NCBI RefSeq assembly: GCF_039522165.1
Contig: NZ_BAAADE010000001.1
Coordinates: 186,001 to 250,000, forward strand
Direction: 5' to 3'
Length of the DNA: 64,000 bases
Origin: Paenochrobactrum glaciei
GTDB lineage: Bacteria; Pseudomonadota; Alphaproteobacteria; Rhizobiales; Rhizobiaceae
The translations under genes and the position numbers were made by a program. Positions 24,971-33,259 of the stretch are shown in pieces (the first letter of the stretch is position 1; every line of letters begins with the position of its first letter). The notes beneath the pieces were generated by a model. It did not search any database. It was given only the letters and a program-made list of their open reading frames with translations, and was not told the origin of the DNA.

Positions 24971-27235
24971 TTAGTTCACCTGTTCAGCTTCTGACTGTTC
25001 TGTTACGGCCTCAGCTTCACGTAAGCCTTCGCTCACGGGAAAAACCATTCTGATCAACGCACCGCGGCCTTGATAAAAATCTTCCGGTGCATCGTGCAAT
25101 TCCATATGCCCGCCATGATCTTCCACGATTTTGCGCACAATAGCCAAACCAAGCCCTGTGCCTTTTTCGCGGGTTGTCATATAGGGTTCCAGCAATTTCT
25201 GGCGATCATCACCCGGCAAACCTTTGCCGTTATCGGTGACTTCCACAATCAGCTGCGCGTCATCCTTATAAGAACGCACAAGAATGTGGCCTTGATAATT
25301 TTCATCACGCGCAACCGCATCAATCGCCTCGCTGGCATTTTTTATAATATTACCAAAGGCTTGCGCTAACAAACGGCTATCGAAAGAACCAAGCAGCTTT
25401 TCGGAGCCAAAATCATTGGTAAATTTAATGTCGTTACGGCTGACTTCAATCAGGAACGATGCTTCACGCAACGGATCACGCAGATCAAGCTCGCGCATTT
25501 CCGGCTTCGGCATACGGGCAAAATCTGAGAACTCATTGACCATGCGGCCAATATCGCCCACCTGACGCACGATGGTTTCGATACATTGATCGAACACTTC
25601 GCGGTCTTCGGTAATGACTTTGCCATAGCGGCGTCTGATACGTTCAGCTGAAAGCTGGATCGGGGTCAGCGGGTTTTTGATTTCATGCGCAATGCGGCGT
25701 GCCACATCCGCCCATGCGCTGGAGCGTTGCGCCTGCACAAGATCAGTAATATCGTCAACAGTCACCACATATGAGTGATCGTCGAAGCTCGCATCTTCCA
25801 CAGTGATCTGCACATTATAGGTACGTGCCGAGCCAGAACGCGTTATTGTCACCTGTTCGCGGTGCACAGCACGTCCGGTAGAGCGGGCAATTTCAAACGC
25901 CTGTCCGATTTCCGGCGCAAGCCCTGTAAGGTTTTTGCCAATGGAATCCTGCGCACAGACTTTAAACATATGCTCGGCAGACGGATTGATGATTGTGATT
26001 ACCCCATCCGGATCAATACCAATCACACCGGCAGTCACACCGGAAAGCACAGCCTCCGAGAAACGTCGGCGCTCATCAATCTGATCTTTCGCCGACAAGA
26101 GTTCGTTACGCTGGCTTTTAAGTTCGGCCACCATATTGTTGAATGTACCGGCCAGCGCACCCACATCGCCATCAGTCGCACGTACAGGAACAGAGGCTTC
26201 CAGATTACCGGCAGCCACGTCTTCAGCTGCGCCAATCAGCAATCGGATCGGGCGCACCAAACGGTCAGCAACCGCAATCCCTGTCCAGATGGCAGACAAA
26301 AGCACGATCAGCGTCAAGCCAAAGTAAAGCAGCGCAAAAGCAATCTGGGTCGCAAAGCGATTGGAATCCATCGCGCTATAGCGTTCCGCATTAGCTTCCA
26401 TCAAGCGCATGGCATCAATGATTTCGCCGTCGACCGCACGAATTGTATAAAGATAAGCATCCGGAATGGCGCTCATCTTGATGATTGCACCAACAAAATG
26501 GCTACTGCCCGGGGGAATAATCACCGGTTTGCCGTCTGTTGCGGTTTGCAAGGCATCTTTAGGTGCTGGCGGAAGCGAGCGCTCACCACCCAGATCGGTC
26601 TGCAAAATCACACTACCGTCTTCACGCACCAAATAAGCGCCTAAAAGCCCGCGTCCGCGTGCCTGCAACGACATGAGGCGCACGAAACCGGAGCGATCAA
26701 GACTATAAAGCGTGCGCTGCGCATCCAAATCCTGCAACATCGAATAGGATGTGCCCTGCAAATTGCGGGCAGTTTCGGTAATATAGGATTTAGCCAGACT
26801 GTTGGAGGAATTCACAATCTCGCGGGTATTGGTATCAAACCAGCGATCAAGCCCCAGATTAAGCGTAACAGCTGCAACAATTGCCACCGCAATCGCCGGT
26901 ACTGCTGCAATCAGCGAGAAAAGCGCCACAATGCGCACATGCAACCGCGAAGCCGCACGACCGTGACGACGCGCCAGAATGATGCGGTAAATTTCACGCC
27001 AGATCAGGATAATCAGACAAGCAATCAGCGCCACATTGATGGTGGTCAGCGTCAGCGTGACAATGCGGTCAGGATTGATTGGTGTGATGCCGATCAAAAT
27101 TGCGAAGGAAACAGTTGCAGTAACCAATGCTGCAACAACAGTAATCAGCCCCGGCAAAGCCAGCAAACGGCGTGGCTCAGCATAATCATTGCTTTCAGGT
27201 GCTAAACCTTGAGCTTCGGGCATTGTGTCATTCAT
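24971..27235 (-). CDS. ntrY: Membrane sensor histidine kinase NtrY
   Basis: About 754 residues from ATG 27235 (the frame is open to 27328, but only as a TTG extension). Three or four N-terminal membrane helices within about residues 20-120 and one near 300 flank a periplasmic sensor domain; then HAMP (RPIRLLIGAAEDVAAGNLEASV), PAS (AVLSGVTAGVIGIDPDG), the H-box RRIAHEIKNPLTPIQLSAER with phosphorylated His, and ATPase boxes DNGKGLPGDD and EKGTGLGLAIVRKIVEDHGG. It is translationally adjacent to ntrX. ntrB and ntrC, usually directly upstream, are not present; a convergent-free 298-base gap and a plus-strand gene lie there instead. Confidence 0.93.
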   Translation of the reverse strand: MNDTMPEAQGLAPESNDYAEPRRLLALPGLITVVAALVTATVSFAILIGITPINPDRIVTLTLTTINVALIACLIILIWREIYRIILARRHGRAASRLHVRIVALFSLIAAVPAIAVAIVAAVTLNLGLDRWFDTNTREIVNSSNSLAKSYITETARNLQGTSYSMLQDLDAQRTLYSLDRSGFVRLMSLQARGRGLLGAYLVREDGSVILQTDLGGERSLPPAPKDALQTATDGKPVIIPPGSSHFVGAIIKMSAIPDAYLYTIRAVDGEIIDAMRLMEANAERYSAMDSNRFATQIAFALLYFGLTLIVLLSAIWTGIAVADRLVRPIRLLIGAAEDVAAGNLEASVPVRATDGDVGALAGTFNNMVAELKSQRNELLSAKDQIDERRRFSEAVLSGVTAGVIGIDPDGVITIINPSAEHMFKVCAQDSIGKNLTGLAPEIGQAFEIARSTGRAVHREQVTITRSGSARTYNVQITVEDASFDDHSYVVTVDDITDLVQAQRSSAWADVARRIAHEIKNPLTPIQLSAERIRRRYGKVITEDREVFDQCIETIVRQVGDIGRMVNEFSDFARMPKPEMRELDLRDPLREASFLIEVSRNDIKFTNDFGSEKLLGSFDSRLLAQAFGNIIKNASEAIDAVARDENYQGHILVRSYKDDAQLIVEVTDNGKGLPGDDRQKLLEPYMTTREKGTGLGLAIVRKIVEDHGGHMELHDAPEDFYQGRGALIRMVFPVSEGLREAEAVTEQSEAEQVN

Positions 27236-27533
27236 CTCGAAATTTGTTCCGATCAGATTCGTTACTGTTCTATCGCGATAATAGAGGACTGAGTTGCATT
27301 CATGCAACGCATTGTGGCGAAAATGCAACTGCGCATTTTGGCTAATAGAAAAATATCACCAAATTTACGCCGATCAGCAGCATATGGTTTCAACCGCTAT
27401 GGTGCTCACACAGTCCGTTTGAAACCAAAGTAACCAAATCCCAAGGAAAGGCAGCTAGGCTCCCTCCAAGACGATTCGACTGACATGACGGTCATTGAAA
27501 GAGAAGAACTGAAAAGAGAGAGCAGGATTTCTC

Positions 27534-28385
27534 ATGGCAACGGCAAAACGCAAACCCCGCACCACTTCACGCTCAACAAAACGTGCGCCCGCTAAAAAGG
27601 GTGGCGGCACGTCTGTTGCATCGGTTCTCGCCCTTGGGGCGATTGTTGTGTTAGGTGCCGTCAGCCTCTGGGCAGCCTCACAGCACAAAAGTCCGCAAAC
27701 AGCAATTTCCAACCTATGGAATAGTGCATCAGGCAATAGTCGCGCTAATATAGCGCCACAAAAGCAGGCAAGTGCACCGCAAATTAAAGAGCAAAAATCA
27801 CAACCTGCCCGCACCAATCGCACAGAAGAAAAAGCGTCAAACCGCGCCACAGCGACAGCCCCTATTCCACGTCCTGAAATCGGTTTGAGCCCGTCAAGAA
27901 CAGCACAAGCGCCACAACCGGCAGCACGGCCGCAAACAGCAACAACAGTCACGCCAGCGAACAAACCAAATCAAATGGTTGCAGCTATTACGCCACCGGC
28001 GTCTGCGACAAAAAACCTGCCGCCGCGCGGTGTAAACCGTGCCGATTCCACCCCGACAATGGTTTATGCCAAGCAAAAGCTGACTGTGCATAAAACCGCA
28101 TGGGATAAATCGCCATCCATGGGTGAAGTTGAAAAAGGCCGTGAACTGCGCTCCTACGGACAAACCGGCAAATGGCACCGCGTTGTTGTGCCTGCCACCG
28201 ACATGATCGGCTGGGTGCATCAGGACATGCTGGTGATTGTAAAAAAAGTTGGCAACCAGAATGCACAAGCTCCTTCACCAATCACGACCGGATCAATCAA
28301 GGCAGAAACACCTGCCAAGCCCCTGCCTTTTGCCGCAAAAGCCACAAGCAACCATCCGGTACCGAAAAACAATGTCGGCAACTAA
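27534..28385 (+). CDS. Membrane-anchored protein with bacterial SH3 domain
   Basis: 283 residues. A very basic N-terminus (Lys/Arg/Thr-rich, residues 1-24), one membrane helix at about 29-47, then a long Ala/Pro/Gln/Thr-rich linker to about residue 170, and a bacterial SH3-like domain at about 178-237 (YAKQKLTVHKTAWDKSPSMGEV, GQTGKWHRVVVP, IGWVHQDML). The topology puts the SH3 domain in the periplasm, where such domains often contact peptidoglycan. The C-tail is again low complexity. No catalytic domain is seen, and the function is unknown. ATG follows GCAGGA; it is convergent with hda. Confidence 0.8.
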   Translation: MATAKRKPRTTSRSTKRAPAKKGGGTSVASVLALGAIVVLGAVSLWAASQHKSPQTAISNLWNSASGNSRANIAPQKQASAPQIKEQKSQPARTNRTEEKASNRATATAPIPRPEIGLSPSRTAQAPQPAARPQTATTVTPANKPNQMVAAITPPASATKNLPPRGVNRADSTPTMVYAKQKLTVHKTAWDKSPSMGEVEKGRELRSYGQTGKWHRVVVPATDMIGWVHQDMLVIVKKVGNQNAQAPSPITTGSIKAETPAKPLPFAAKATSNHPVPKNNVGN

Positions 28386-28416
28386 GAGCATAAGCACTTA
28401 AATCTTACGCATAAAC

Positions 28417-28442
28417 AAAAGGCACTCCAAGGAGTGCCTTTT
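28417..28442. terminator. Bidirectional terminator between SH3 gene and hda
   Basis: Perfect 12-bp arms AAAAGGCACTCC (28417-28428) and GGAGTGCCTTTT (28431-28442) with a 2-base loop, ending right at the hda stop. A-run and T-run on either side serve both convergent genes. Confidence 0.85.
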
Positions 28443-29192
28443 TCATATCTTGCTGGCCTGTGTGCCGCCATCTTCTTTCTCGCCGCTATAAACAATATCG
28501 GCCAATGCAGGACTATTGAGAACCTGCGCCGCCAAAATGCGGGTGATACGACTTTTTTGCTCCAATGCCACACGGTCGAGCTGATCCACCACACGAATGG
28601 CCGCATTCAGTGAACGCTCAATACGGCTGACCAGATAGCTCACCACATAAGGTTCGACATCCACCTGACGGTCAGCAAAGAGCTTATGAATGACATAAGT
28701 CAGCAGCATGTCATCGGGTGCTGCAATTTCAACAACTGTGGCAGCCTTCAAACGCGAGGCAAGATCAGGTAATTTTACGCCCCAAGCGGCAGGCCACAGG
28801 CGCGATGTCATCAAAAGCGATGGGCCCGGTCCTTGTGCTGCATGCTGGCGCACCGAATTGATAAGATGAAACAGCCCCGTTTCATCCAAGGTTACGTCGC
28901 CGATATCTTCGATCAGCATCGGCTGGATGCTGGCACGCTCCTGAATGTCGGCACTGATATTGGACGGATCGACCAGCAAAGCACCGGTTTTTTCCTGCCA
29001 GACCTGCGCCATATGTGTTTTACCCGAGCCGGTTGGCCCCGCCAGAATAACCACAGGCGCCACCCAATCCGGCCAGCGATCAACCAAATCCACGGCAGCA
29101 CGGTTCGAGCCCGCAACAATAAGATTGTCGCGCTCATAACCAGGCTGATGTTTCAATTCGAACGGCAATTGCCGTGGTCGCGCCTCACTCAT
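28443..29192 (-). CDS. hda: DnaA regulatory inactivator Hda (HdaA)
   Basis: 249 residues, related to the AAA+ core of DnaA but without its DNA-binding domain. With the beta clamp, Hda stimulates hydrolysis of DnaA-bound ATP and limits re-initiation. Near the N-terminus QLPFELKH resembles the clamp-binding QL[SP]LPF motif; then Walker A AGPTGSGKTHMA, Walker B-like LIEDIGD, sensor TSRLWPAAW, and the arginine-finger region DLASRLKA. ppk-ppx often follows hda in this order but is absent here. It is downstream of the AI-2E gene, 18 bases away. Confidence 0.9.
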   Translation of the reverse strand: MSEARPRQLPFELKHQPGYERDNLIVAGSNRAAVDLVDRWPDWVAPVVILAGPTGSGKTHMAQVWQEKTGALLVDPSNISADIQERASIQPMLIEDIGDVTLDETGLFHLINSVRQHAAQGPGPSLLMTSRLWPAAWGVKLPDLASRLKAATVVEIAAPDDMLLTYVIHKLFADRQVDVEPYVVSYLVSRIERSLNAAIRVVDQLDRVALEQKSRITRILAAQVLNSPALADIVYSGEKEDGGTQASKI

Positions 29193-29210
29193 GTTAAATG
29201 CCGGTTGTCC

Positions 29211-30428
29211 TTAGTTTTTAGCAGTAGTTACATCTGTTTTTGCAGAAGCCTGCTGTTCTATCAGCGAAGCATCATACATTGGTGAATGGAGATAGCTGTT
29301 CAAAGCAAATCGCACAAGCACACCTACAGCAGCTGCAGCAGGCACTGCAACCAGCATTCCGGTAAAGCCGAACAGCGAACCGAAGGCAAATAATGCAAAC
29401 ATCAGCCAAACCGGATGCAAGCCAACGGACGAGCCAACCAGTTTAGGCTGCAAAATATTGCCTTCGATAAATTGACCGACAAAGAACACACAGGCCACCA
29501 CGGTGACCATTATCCAATCTGGCCAGAACTGTACCAGCGCCACGCCGATAGCCAGTGCCAAACCGACAAATGAGCCAATATAAGGAATAAAGCTGATAAA
29601 ACCGGCAAAAAGACCGATAAGAAGGCCAAAATTGAGCCCTGTAAGCGTCAGACCAACGGCATAATAAGTGCCAAGAATTAAACACAAAGTGCCCTGACCG
29701 CGAATAAATCCGGCCACAGCATCATTCATTTCACGCGCAATGCCGCGCACAGTTTCCAGATGCGCGCGCGGGATCCATGAATCAATACTGTCGATCATGC
29801 GATCCCAATCAAGCAGCATGTAGAAAGCAACCACCGGCGTGACCACAAAAAGCCCGGCAATATCGACCAGAGATTTCCCCGAATTCCACAGGGACTGAAG
29901 CAATGTGGATAAAAAACTAGCGCCCTGACGCAGCAAAGTACTCAGGTTTTCCTTAATAACATTGCTGTCGATGTTGAGATAATTTTGCAGCCATGCCGAA
30001 TCTTCATTCGCCACCAGCGATTGCAGCTGTGTCACATAAAGCGGAAAGCGCGAGATAAACTCAGCCAGCTGGGTGGCCAGAATTGGCACCATAATCATCA
30101 GCGCCAGTACCAACACCACCAAGAACAGCAACAGGATAACAATTGTTGCCATTAATCGTGACATGCCAAATCGCTCCAACCGATCCGCCACCGGATCAAG
30201 GAAGTAAGCCAGTGCCATCCCTGCCACGAAAGGCAGCAGGATTGAGCTGAACATCAGCAAAAACAGCACAAACACCAAGACTGTGCCGATCCAGAAGGTC
30301 AGCTGCTTGCGCATCATCCCTGCCATTTCAGCTGGCGGCATGCCTTGCAAGGGTGCCGCACTTCTTCTGGTTGCCCGTGCTGGTGTGCGAGCCGGTTTCT
30401 TTGCGGTGGTCTCAGGTGCTTTGCTCAT
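29211..30428 (-). CDS. AI-2E family transporter
   Basis: 405 residues, an inner-membrane protein with about seven to eight helices: two close to residues 45-85, one near 90-115, and a C-terminal cluster from about 210 to 375. The GYxIGSFVGLALAIG-like segment (PYIGSFVGLALA), QFIEGNILQPKLVGSSVGLHP and FGFTGMLVAVPAAA match the AI-2E exporter family (formerly UPF0118/PerM). Members export autoinducer-2 or act as Na+/H+ antiporters; the substrate is unknown here. A basic Lys/Arg/Pro-rich N-terminal tail precedes the first helix. First gene of the AI-2E-hda unit, divergent from purM. Confidence 0.88.
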   Translation of the reverse strand: MSKAPETTAKKPARTPARATRRSAAPLQGMPPAEMAGMMRKQLTFWIGTVLVFVLFLLMFSSILLPFVAGMALAYFLDPVADRLERFGMSRLMATIVILLLFLVVLVLALMIMVPILATQLAEFISRFPLYVTQLQSLVANEDSAWLQNYLNIDSNVIKENLSTLLRQGASFLSTLLQSLWNSGKSLVDIAGLFVVTPVVAFYMLLDWDRMIDSIDSWIPRAHLETVRGIAREMNDAVAGFIRGQGTLCLILGTYYAVGLTLTGLNFGLLIGLFAGFISFIPYIGSFVGLALAIGVALVQFWPDWIMVTVVACVFFVGQFIEGNILQPKLVGSSVGLHPVWLMFALFAFGSLFGFTGMLVAVPAAAAVGVLVRFALNSYLHSPMYDASLIEQQASAKTDVTTAKN

Positions 30429-30786
30429 TGAAATCCGTTAATGGCGCTGGGCAATTGGTTTAAAATACTGGCAAGATCAAGTTAGACTGCTTCGCGCACT
30501 CCGCGTCAATCGTACCCACCTTATATATTCTTTTTGACGGTTGCATGCTTAATCGCATCCCAACCCATGCATATATGTATCATAATGTGTTTAATTTACC
30601 TGATAGCGGCTTTAAACACGCTTTTTATAGCTTTGCGACGCTGATGGCACTTGCAGGAAAAGTCATCTCATGGCATTTGCCCAAACGAAATCCTTAATTC
30701 CGTATCAGACACCGTCCAAGTGCCTTTGCTGAATAACCAGCCTGACGGCCCAGTGTGCGGCAACGAACCTGTTTCAGGAGCATCCC
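30429..30786. other. AI-2E / purM divergent intergenic region
   Basis: 358 bases. It holds promoters for both directions and a long purM leader. In the leader is a 20-codon frame (ATG 30670 to TGA 30732) with AGGA upstream, possibly a leader peptide but unproven. No purine, ZTP or other riboswitch pattern was recognised. Confidence 0.5.
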
Positions 30787-31866
30787 ATGACAGCGACAAA
30801 CAAGCCAACCGGTCAAAACGGACTGACATATGCGCAGGCTGGCGTTGACATTGACGCAGGCAATCTGATGGTCGAAAAAATCAAGCCATTGGTTCGCTCC
30901 ACCCGTCGCCCGGGCGCTGACGGTGAAATCGGCGGCTTTGGCGGTTTGTTTGACCTTAAAGCTGCTGGCTTCAAAGATCCTGTTCTGATTGCCGCCAATG
31001 ACGGCGTCGGCACCAAGCTGAAAATTGCTATTGATGCAGACCAGCACGACACTGTCGGCATTGATCTGGTTGCTATGTGCGTCAACGATCTGGTGGTTCA
31101 GGGCGGCGAGCCGCTTTTCTTCCTCGATTATTTTGCCACCGGCAAGCTGGAACCGGAACAGGGCGTTGCCATTGTTGCCGGCATTGCTGAAGGCTGCCGT
31201 CAGGCGGGTGCAGCGCTGATTGGCGGCGAAACCGCTGAAATGCCGGGCATGTATAAAGACGGCGATTATGATCTGGCCGGTTTTGCAGTTGGCGCGGCTG
31301 AACGCGACAATCTGTTGCCGCGCGGTGACATTGCTGAAGGCGATGTTATTCTCGGTCTCGCTTCTTCCGGCGTTCACTCCAACGGTTTTTCACTGGTGCG
31401 CCGCATTGTTGAACTTTCCGGCCTGAACTGGAAAGACGAAGCGCCGTTTAAAGCCGGTGAAACATTGGGACAGGCACTGCTTACCCCTACCCGTATTTAT
31501 GTAAAATCCTTGCTCGAAGCCATTCGCTCTTCTGATGGCATCAAAGCATTGGCACACATCACCGGTGGTGGTTTCCCTGACAATATTCCACGCGTGCTGC
31601 CGGAAGGTCTGGCTGCCGAAGTTGATCTGACCAGCATTGACGTACCAGCCGTATTCTCATGGCTTGCCAAAGTTGGCGGCGTTGAAATGCACGAAATGCT
31701 GCGCACCTTTAACTGCGGGATCGGCATGATTGTTGTTGTCACGCCTGAAAAAGCTGACGAAGTGGCAAAGATTTTGGAACAGCAGGGCGAAAAAGTCGCC
31801 AAGCTCGGCCGCATGGTCAAGCGTGAAGCTGAAGGCGTTGTTTATCAGGGTAAACTGGCACTATGA
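30787..31866 (+). CDS. purM: Phosphoribosylformylglycinamidine cyclo-ligase (AIR synthetase)
   Basis: 359 residues. PurM closes the imidazole ring of FGAM to AIR, the fifth step of purine synthesis. Seen: GLTYAQAGVDIDAGN, DGVGTKLKIA, VNDLVVQGGEPLFFLDY, GGETAEMPGMY, LASSGVHSNGFSLVR and HITGGGFPDNIPRVLP. ATG 30787 is preceded by CAGGAG. It overlaps purN by four bases, so the two purine genes are translationally coupled. Confidence 0.98.
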   Translation: MTATNKPTGQNGLTYAQAGVDIDAGNLMVEKIKPLVRSTRRPGADGEIGGFGGLFDLKAAGFKDPVLIAANDGVGTKLKIAIDADQHDTVGIDLVAMCVNDLVVQGGEPLFFLDYFATGKLEPEQGVAIVAGIAEGCRQAGAALIGGETAEMPGMYKDGDYDLAGFAVGAAERDNLLPRGDIAEGDVILGLASSGVHSNGFSLVRRIVELSGLNWKDEAPFKAGETLGQALLTPTRIYVKSLLEAIRSSDGIKALAHITGGGFPDNIPRVLPEGLAAEVDLTSIDVPAVFSWLAKVGGVEMHEMLRTFNCGIGMIVVVTPEKADEVAKILEQQGEKVAKLGRMVKREAEGVVYQGKLAL

Positions 31867-32483
31867 TCAAGAAGCGCGTTGCCATTTTTATTTCCGGTGG
31901 CGGCTCCAATATGGAGACGTTGATTAAAGCTGCCAGCGCGCCTGATTATCCTGCCGAAATTGTCGCTGTTTTTAGCGACAAGCCACAGGCTGGCGGCATT
32001 GTTAAAGCGCAAGCCGCCGGTATCTCAACATATGTTTTCGCCCGTAAAGGCTTTGCTTCCAAGCAAGAGCATGAACAGGCCATTTTAGAACAACTGGCCG
32101 CTCTTAACCCTGACATCATCTGTCTTGCCGGTTATATGCGTTTGCTTTCGGCTGATTTCATCAAGCCCTATACTGGCCGTATTCTTAATATTCATCCGTC
32201 GATACTGCCGCTTTTTGCCGGCCTTGATACCCACCAGCGCGCGATTGATGCAGGCATGAAAATTGCCGGCTGCACTGTGCATCTGGTCACTGAAGGGATG
32301 GATGAAGGCCCTATTCTCGCACAAGCCGCGGTGCCTGTTTATCATGACGATGATAAAAACTCACTTGGGAGCCGTGTTTTGACGGTCGAGCATCAAATCT
32401 ACCCGCTGACCCTGAAGAACTTCATCAATGGTACGTTTACTTCTGCCATTGATGCAGAAAAGCAACAAATACTCAGTATTTGA
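31863..32483 (+). CDS. purN: Phosphoribosylglycinamide formyltransferase (GART)
   Basis: 206 residues. PurN formylates GAR with 10-formyl-THF, the third step of purine synthesis. The N-terminus AIFISGGGSNMETLI binds the phosphoribosyl group; the catalytic block is LAGYMRLLSADFI ... RILNIHPSILPLF, with the conserved Asn-His pair, and GCTVHLVTEGMDEGPILAQ carries the catalytic Asp. The tail after residue 195 is short. Read with purM. Confidence 0.97.
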   Translation: MIKKRVAIFISGGGSNMETLIKAASAPDYPAEIVAVFSDKPQAGGIVKAQAAGISTYVFARKGFASKQEHEQAILEQLAALNPDIICLAGYMRLLSADFIKPYTGRILNIHPSILPLFAGLDTHQRAIDAGMKIAGCTVHLVTEGMDEGPILAQAAVPVYHDDDKNSLGSRVLTVEHQIYPLTLKNFINGTFTSAIDAEKQQILSI

Positions 32484-32484
32484 C

Positions 32485-32510
32485 TTAAATAAATGTTAAT
32501 AAAGTCTTAA
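32485..32510 (+). promoter_or_regulatory. Triple TTAA array with N7 spacing (candidate tandem CtrA sites)
   Basis: TTAA at 32485-32488, 32496-32499 and 32507-32510, each pair exactly seven bases apart: two overlapping TTAA-N7-TTAA CtrA boxes on one helical face. It starts just after the purN stop and lies about 140 bases before the DUF992 gene. Confidence 0.45.
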
Positions 32511-32647
32511 TCTGCAAAATATTGCCTTAAAGTTATGTGAGAAAAACACATTGCCTCAACAGGAAGTGATGGTCTCGTCTTTATAAAGATTGAGACCAAA
32601 ATGACTTTGAGCAGTTTTTTACGACACAAGATTTTAAGGATCGCCTT

Positions 32648-33178
32648 ATGTCCTCCCATAACAAGACTTCACTTATTGCCGCTGCTGTCGCTGTTTCTGG
32701 CATGACCTTTGCAATGGGTGCAGTTGCTCAGGCAGCTGACTATGTACAGCCTGCACGCAGTGCAACCACACAGCCTTACTCACAGGTCGGCATGCTGACT
32801 TGCGATATCGCACCTGGTATCGGTGTCATTATCGGCAGCCGTCAGGAACTGGAATGCACATTCAAGCCAGCCGCTCGCGGTGCAGCAGTTGAACAATATT
32901 CCGGCCAGATCACCAAAATCGGTCTCGACATCGGTTTCACCAATGGCGGCCAGCTGGCTTGGGCTGTCTGGGCTCCAACCGTTCGCCCTGAAGGCGCGCT
33001 CAAGGGTTCTTATGTTGGCGCATCTGCCAATGCTGCTATCGGCATCGGTGCAGGCACAAACATCCTGACCGGCGGCACATGGAAAACCATTTCCCTGCAG
33101 CCAATTTCACTTCAGGGTCAGAAGGGTTTGAACCTTGCAGTTGGCGTCACCAACTTCCGCCTGAAATATAACGGCTAA
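32648..33178 (+). CDS. Secreted DUF992 family protein
   Basis: 176 residues. Signal peptide of about 30 residues ending AQAADY. The mature part has VGMLTCDIAPGIGVIIGSRQELECTFKP (two Cys, likely a disulfide), EQYSGQITKIGLDIGFT, LAWAVWAPT, and a glycine/alanine-rich YVGASANAAIGIGAG run, all typical of DUF992 in Rhizobiales. The beta-rich, glycine-rich form suggests an envelope or periplasmic protein, but function is unknown. ATG is preceded by AAGGATCGCC. A strong terminator follows; it is monocistronic, with candidate CtrA sites upstream. Confidence 0.88.
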   Translation: MSSHNKTSLIAAAVAVSGMTFAMGAVAQAADYVQPARSATTQPYSQVGMLTCDIAPGIGVIIGSRQELECTFKPAARGAAVEQYSGQITKIGLDIGFTNGGQLAWAVWAPTVRPEGALKGSYVGASANAAIGIGAGTNILTGGTWKTISLQPISLQGQKGLNLAVGVTNFRLKYNG

Positions 33179-33203
33179 TCAGCCTTTTCAGGTATTACGA
33201 TTT

Positions 33204-33238
33204 AAAGCCTCCGGTGATTGCTCACCGGAGGCTTTTTT
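33204..33238 (+). terminator. Terminator after DUF992 gene
   Basis: Perfect 14-bp arms (33204-33217 and 33222-33235, AAAGCCTCCGGTGA type) with a 4-base loop and a six-T run. It also faces the convergent oxidoreductase gene. Confidence 0.9.
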
Positions 33239-33259
33239 ATTGAAATATTCACTTAACAA

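Noticed and set aside
25775..26644. 289-codon plus-strand open frame
   Set aside because: Antisense to ntrY; composition typical of a shadow frame.
30429..30786. Possible ZTP or purine riboswitch before purM
   Set aside because: A GCTGGGCA-like string occurs but the rest of the consensus is missing and in the wrong order.
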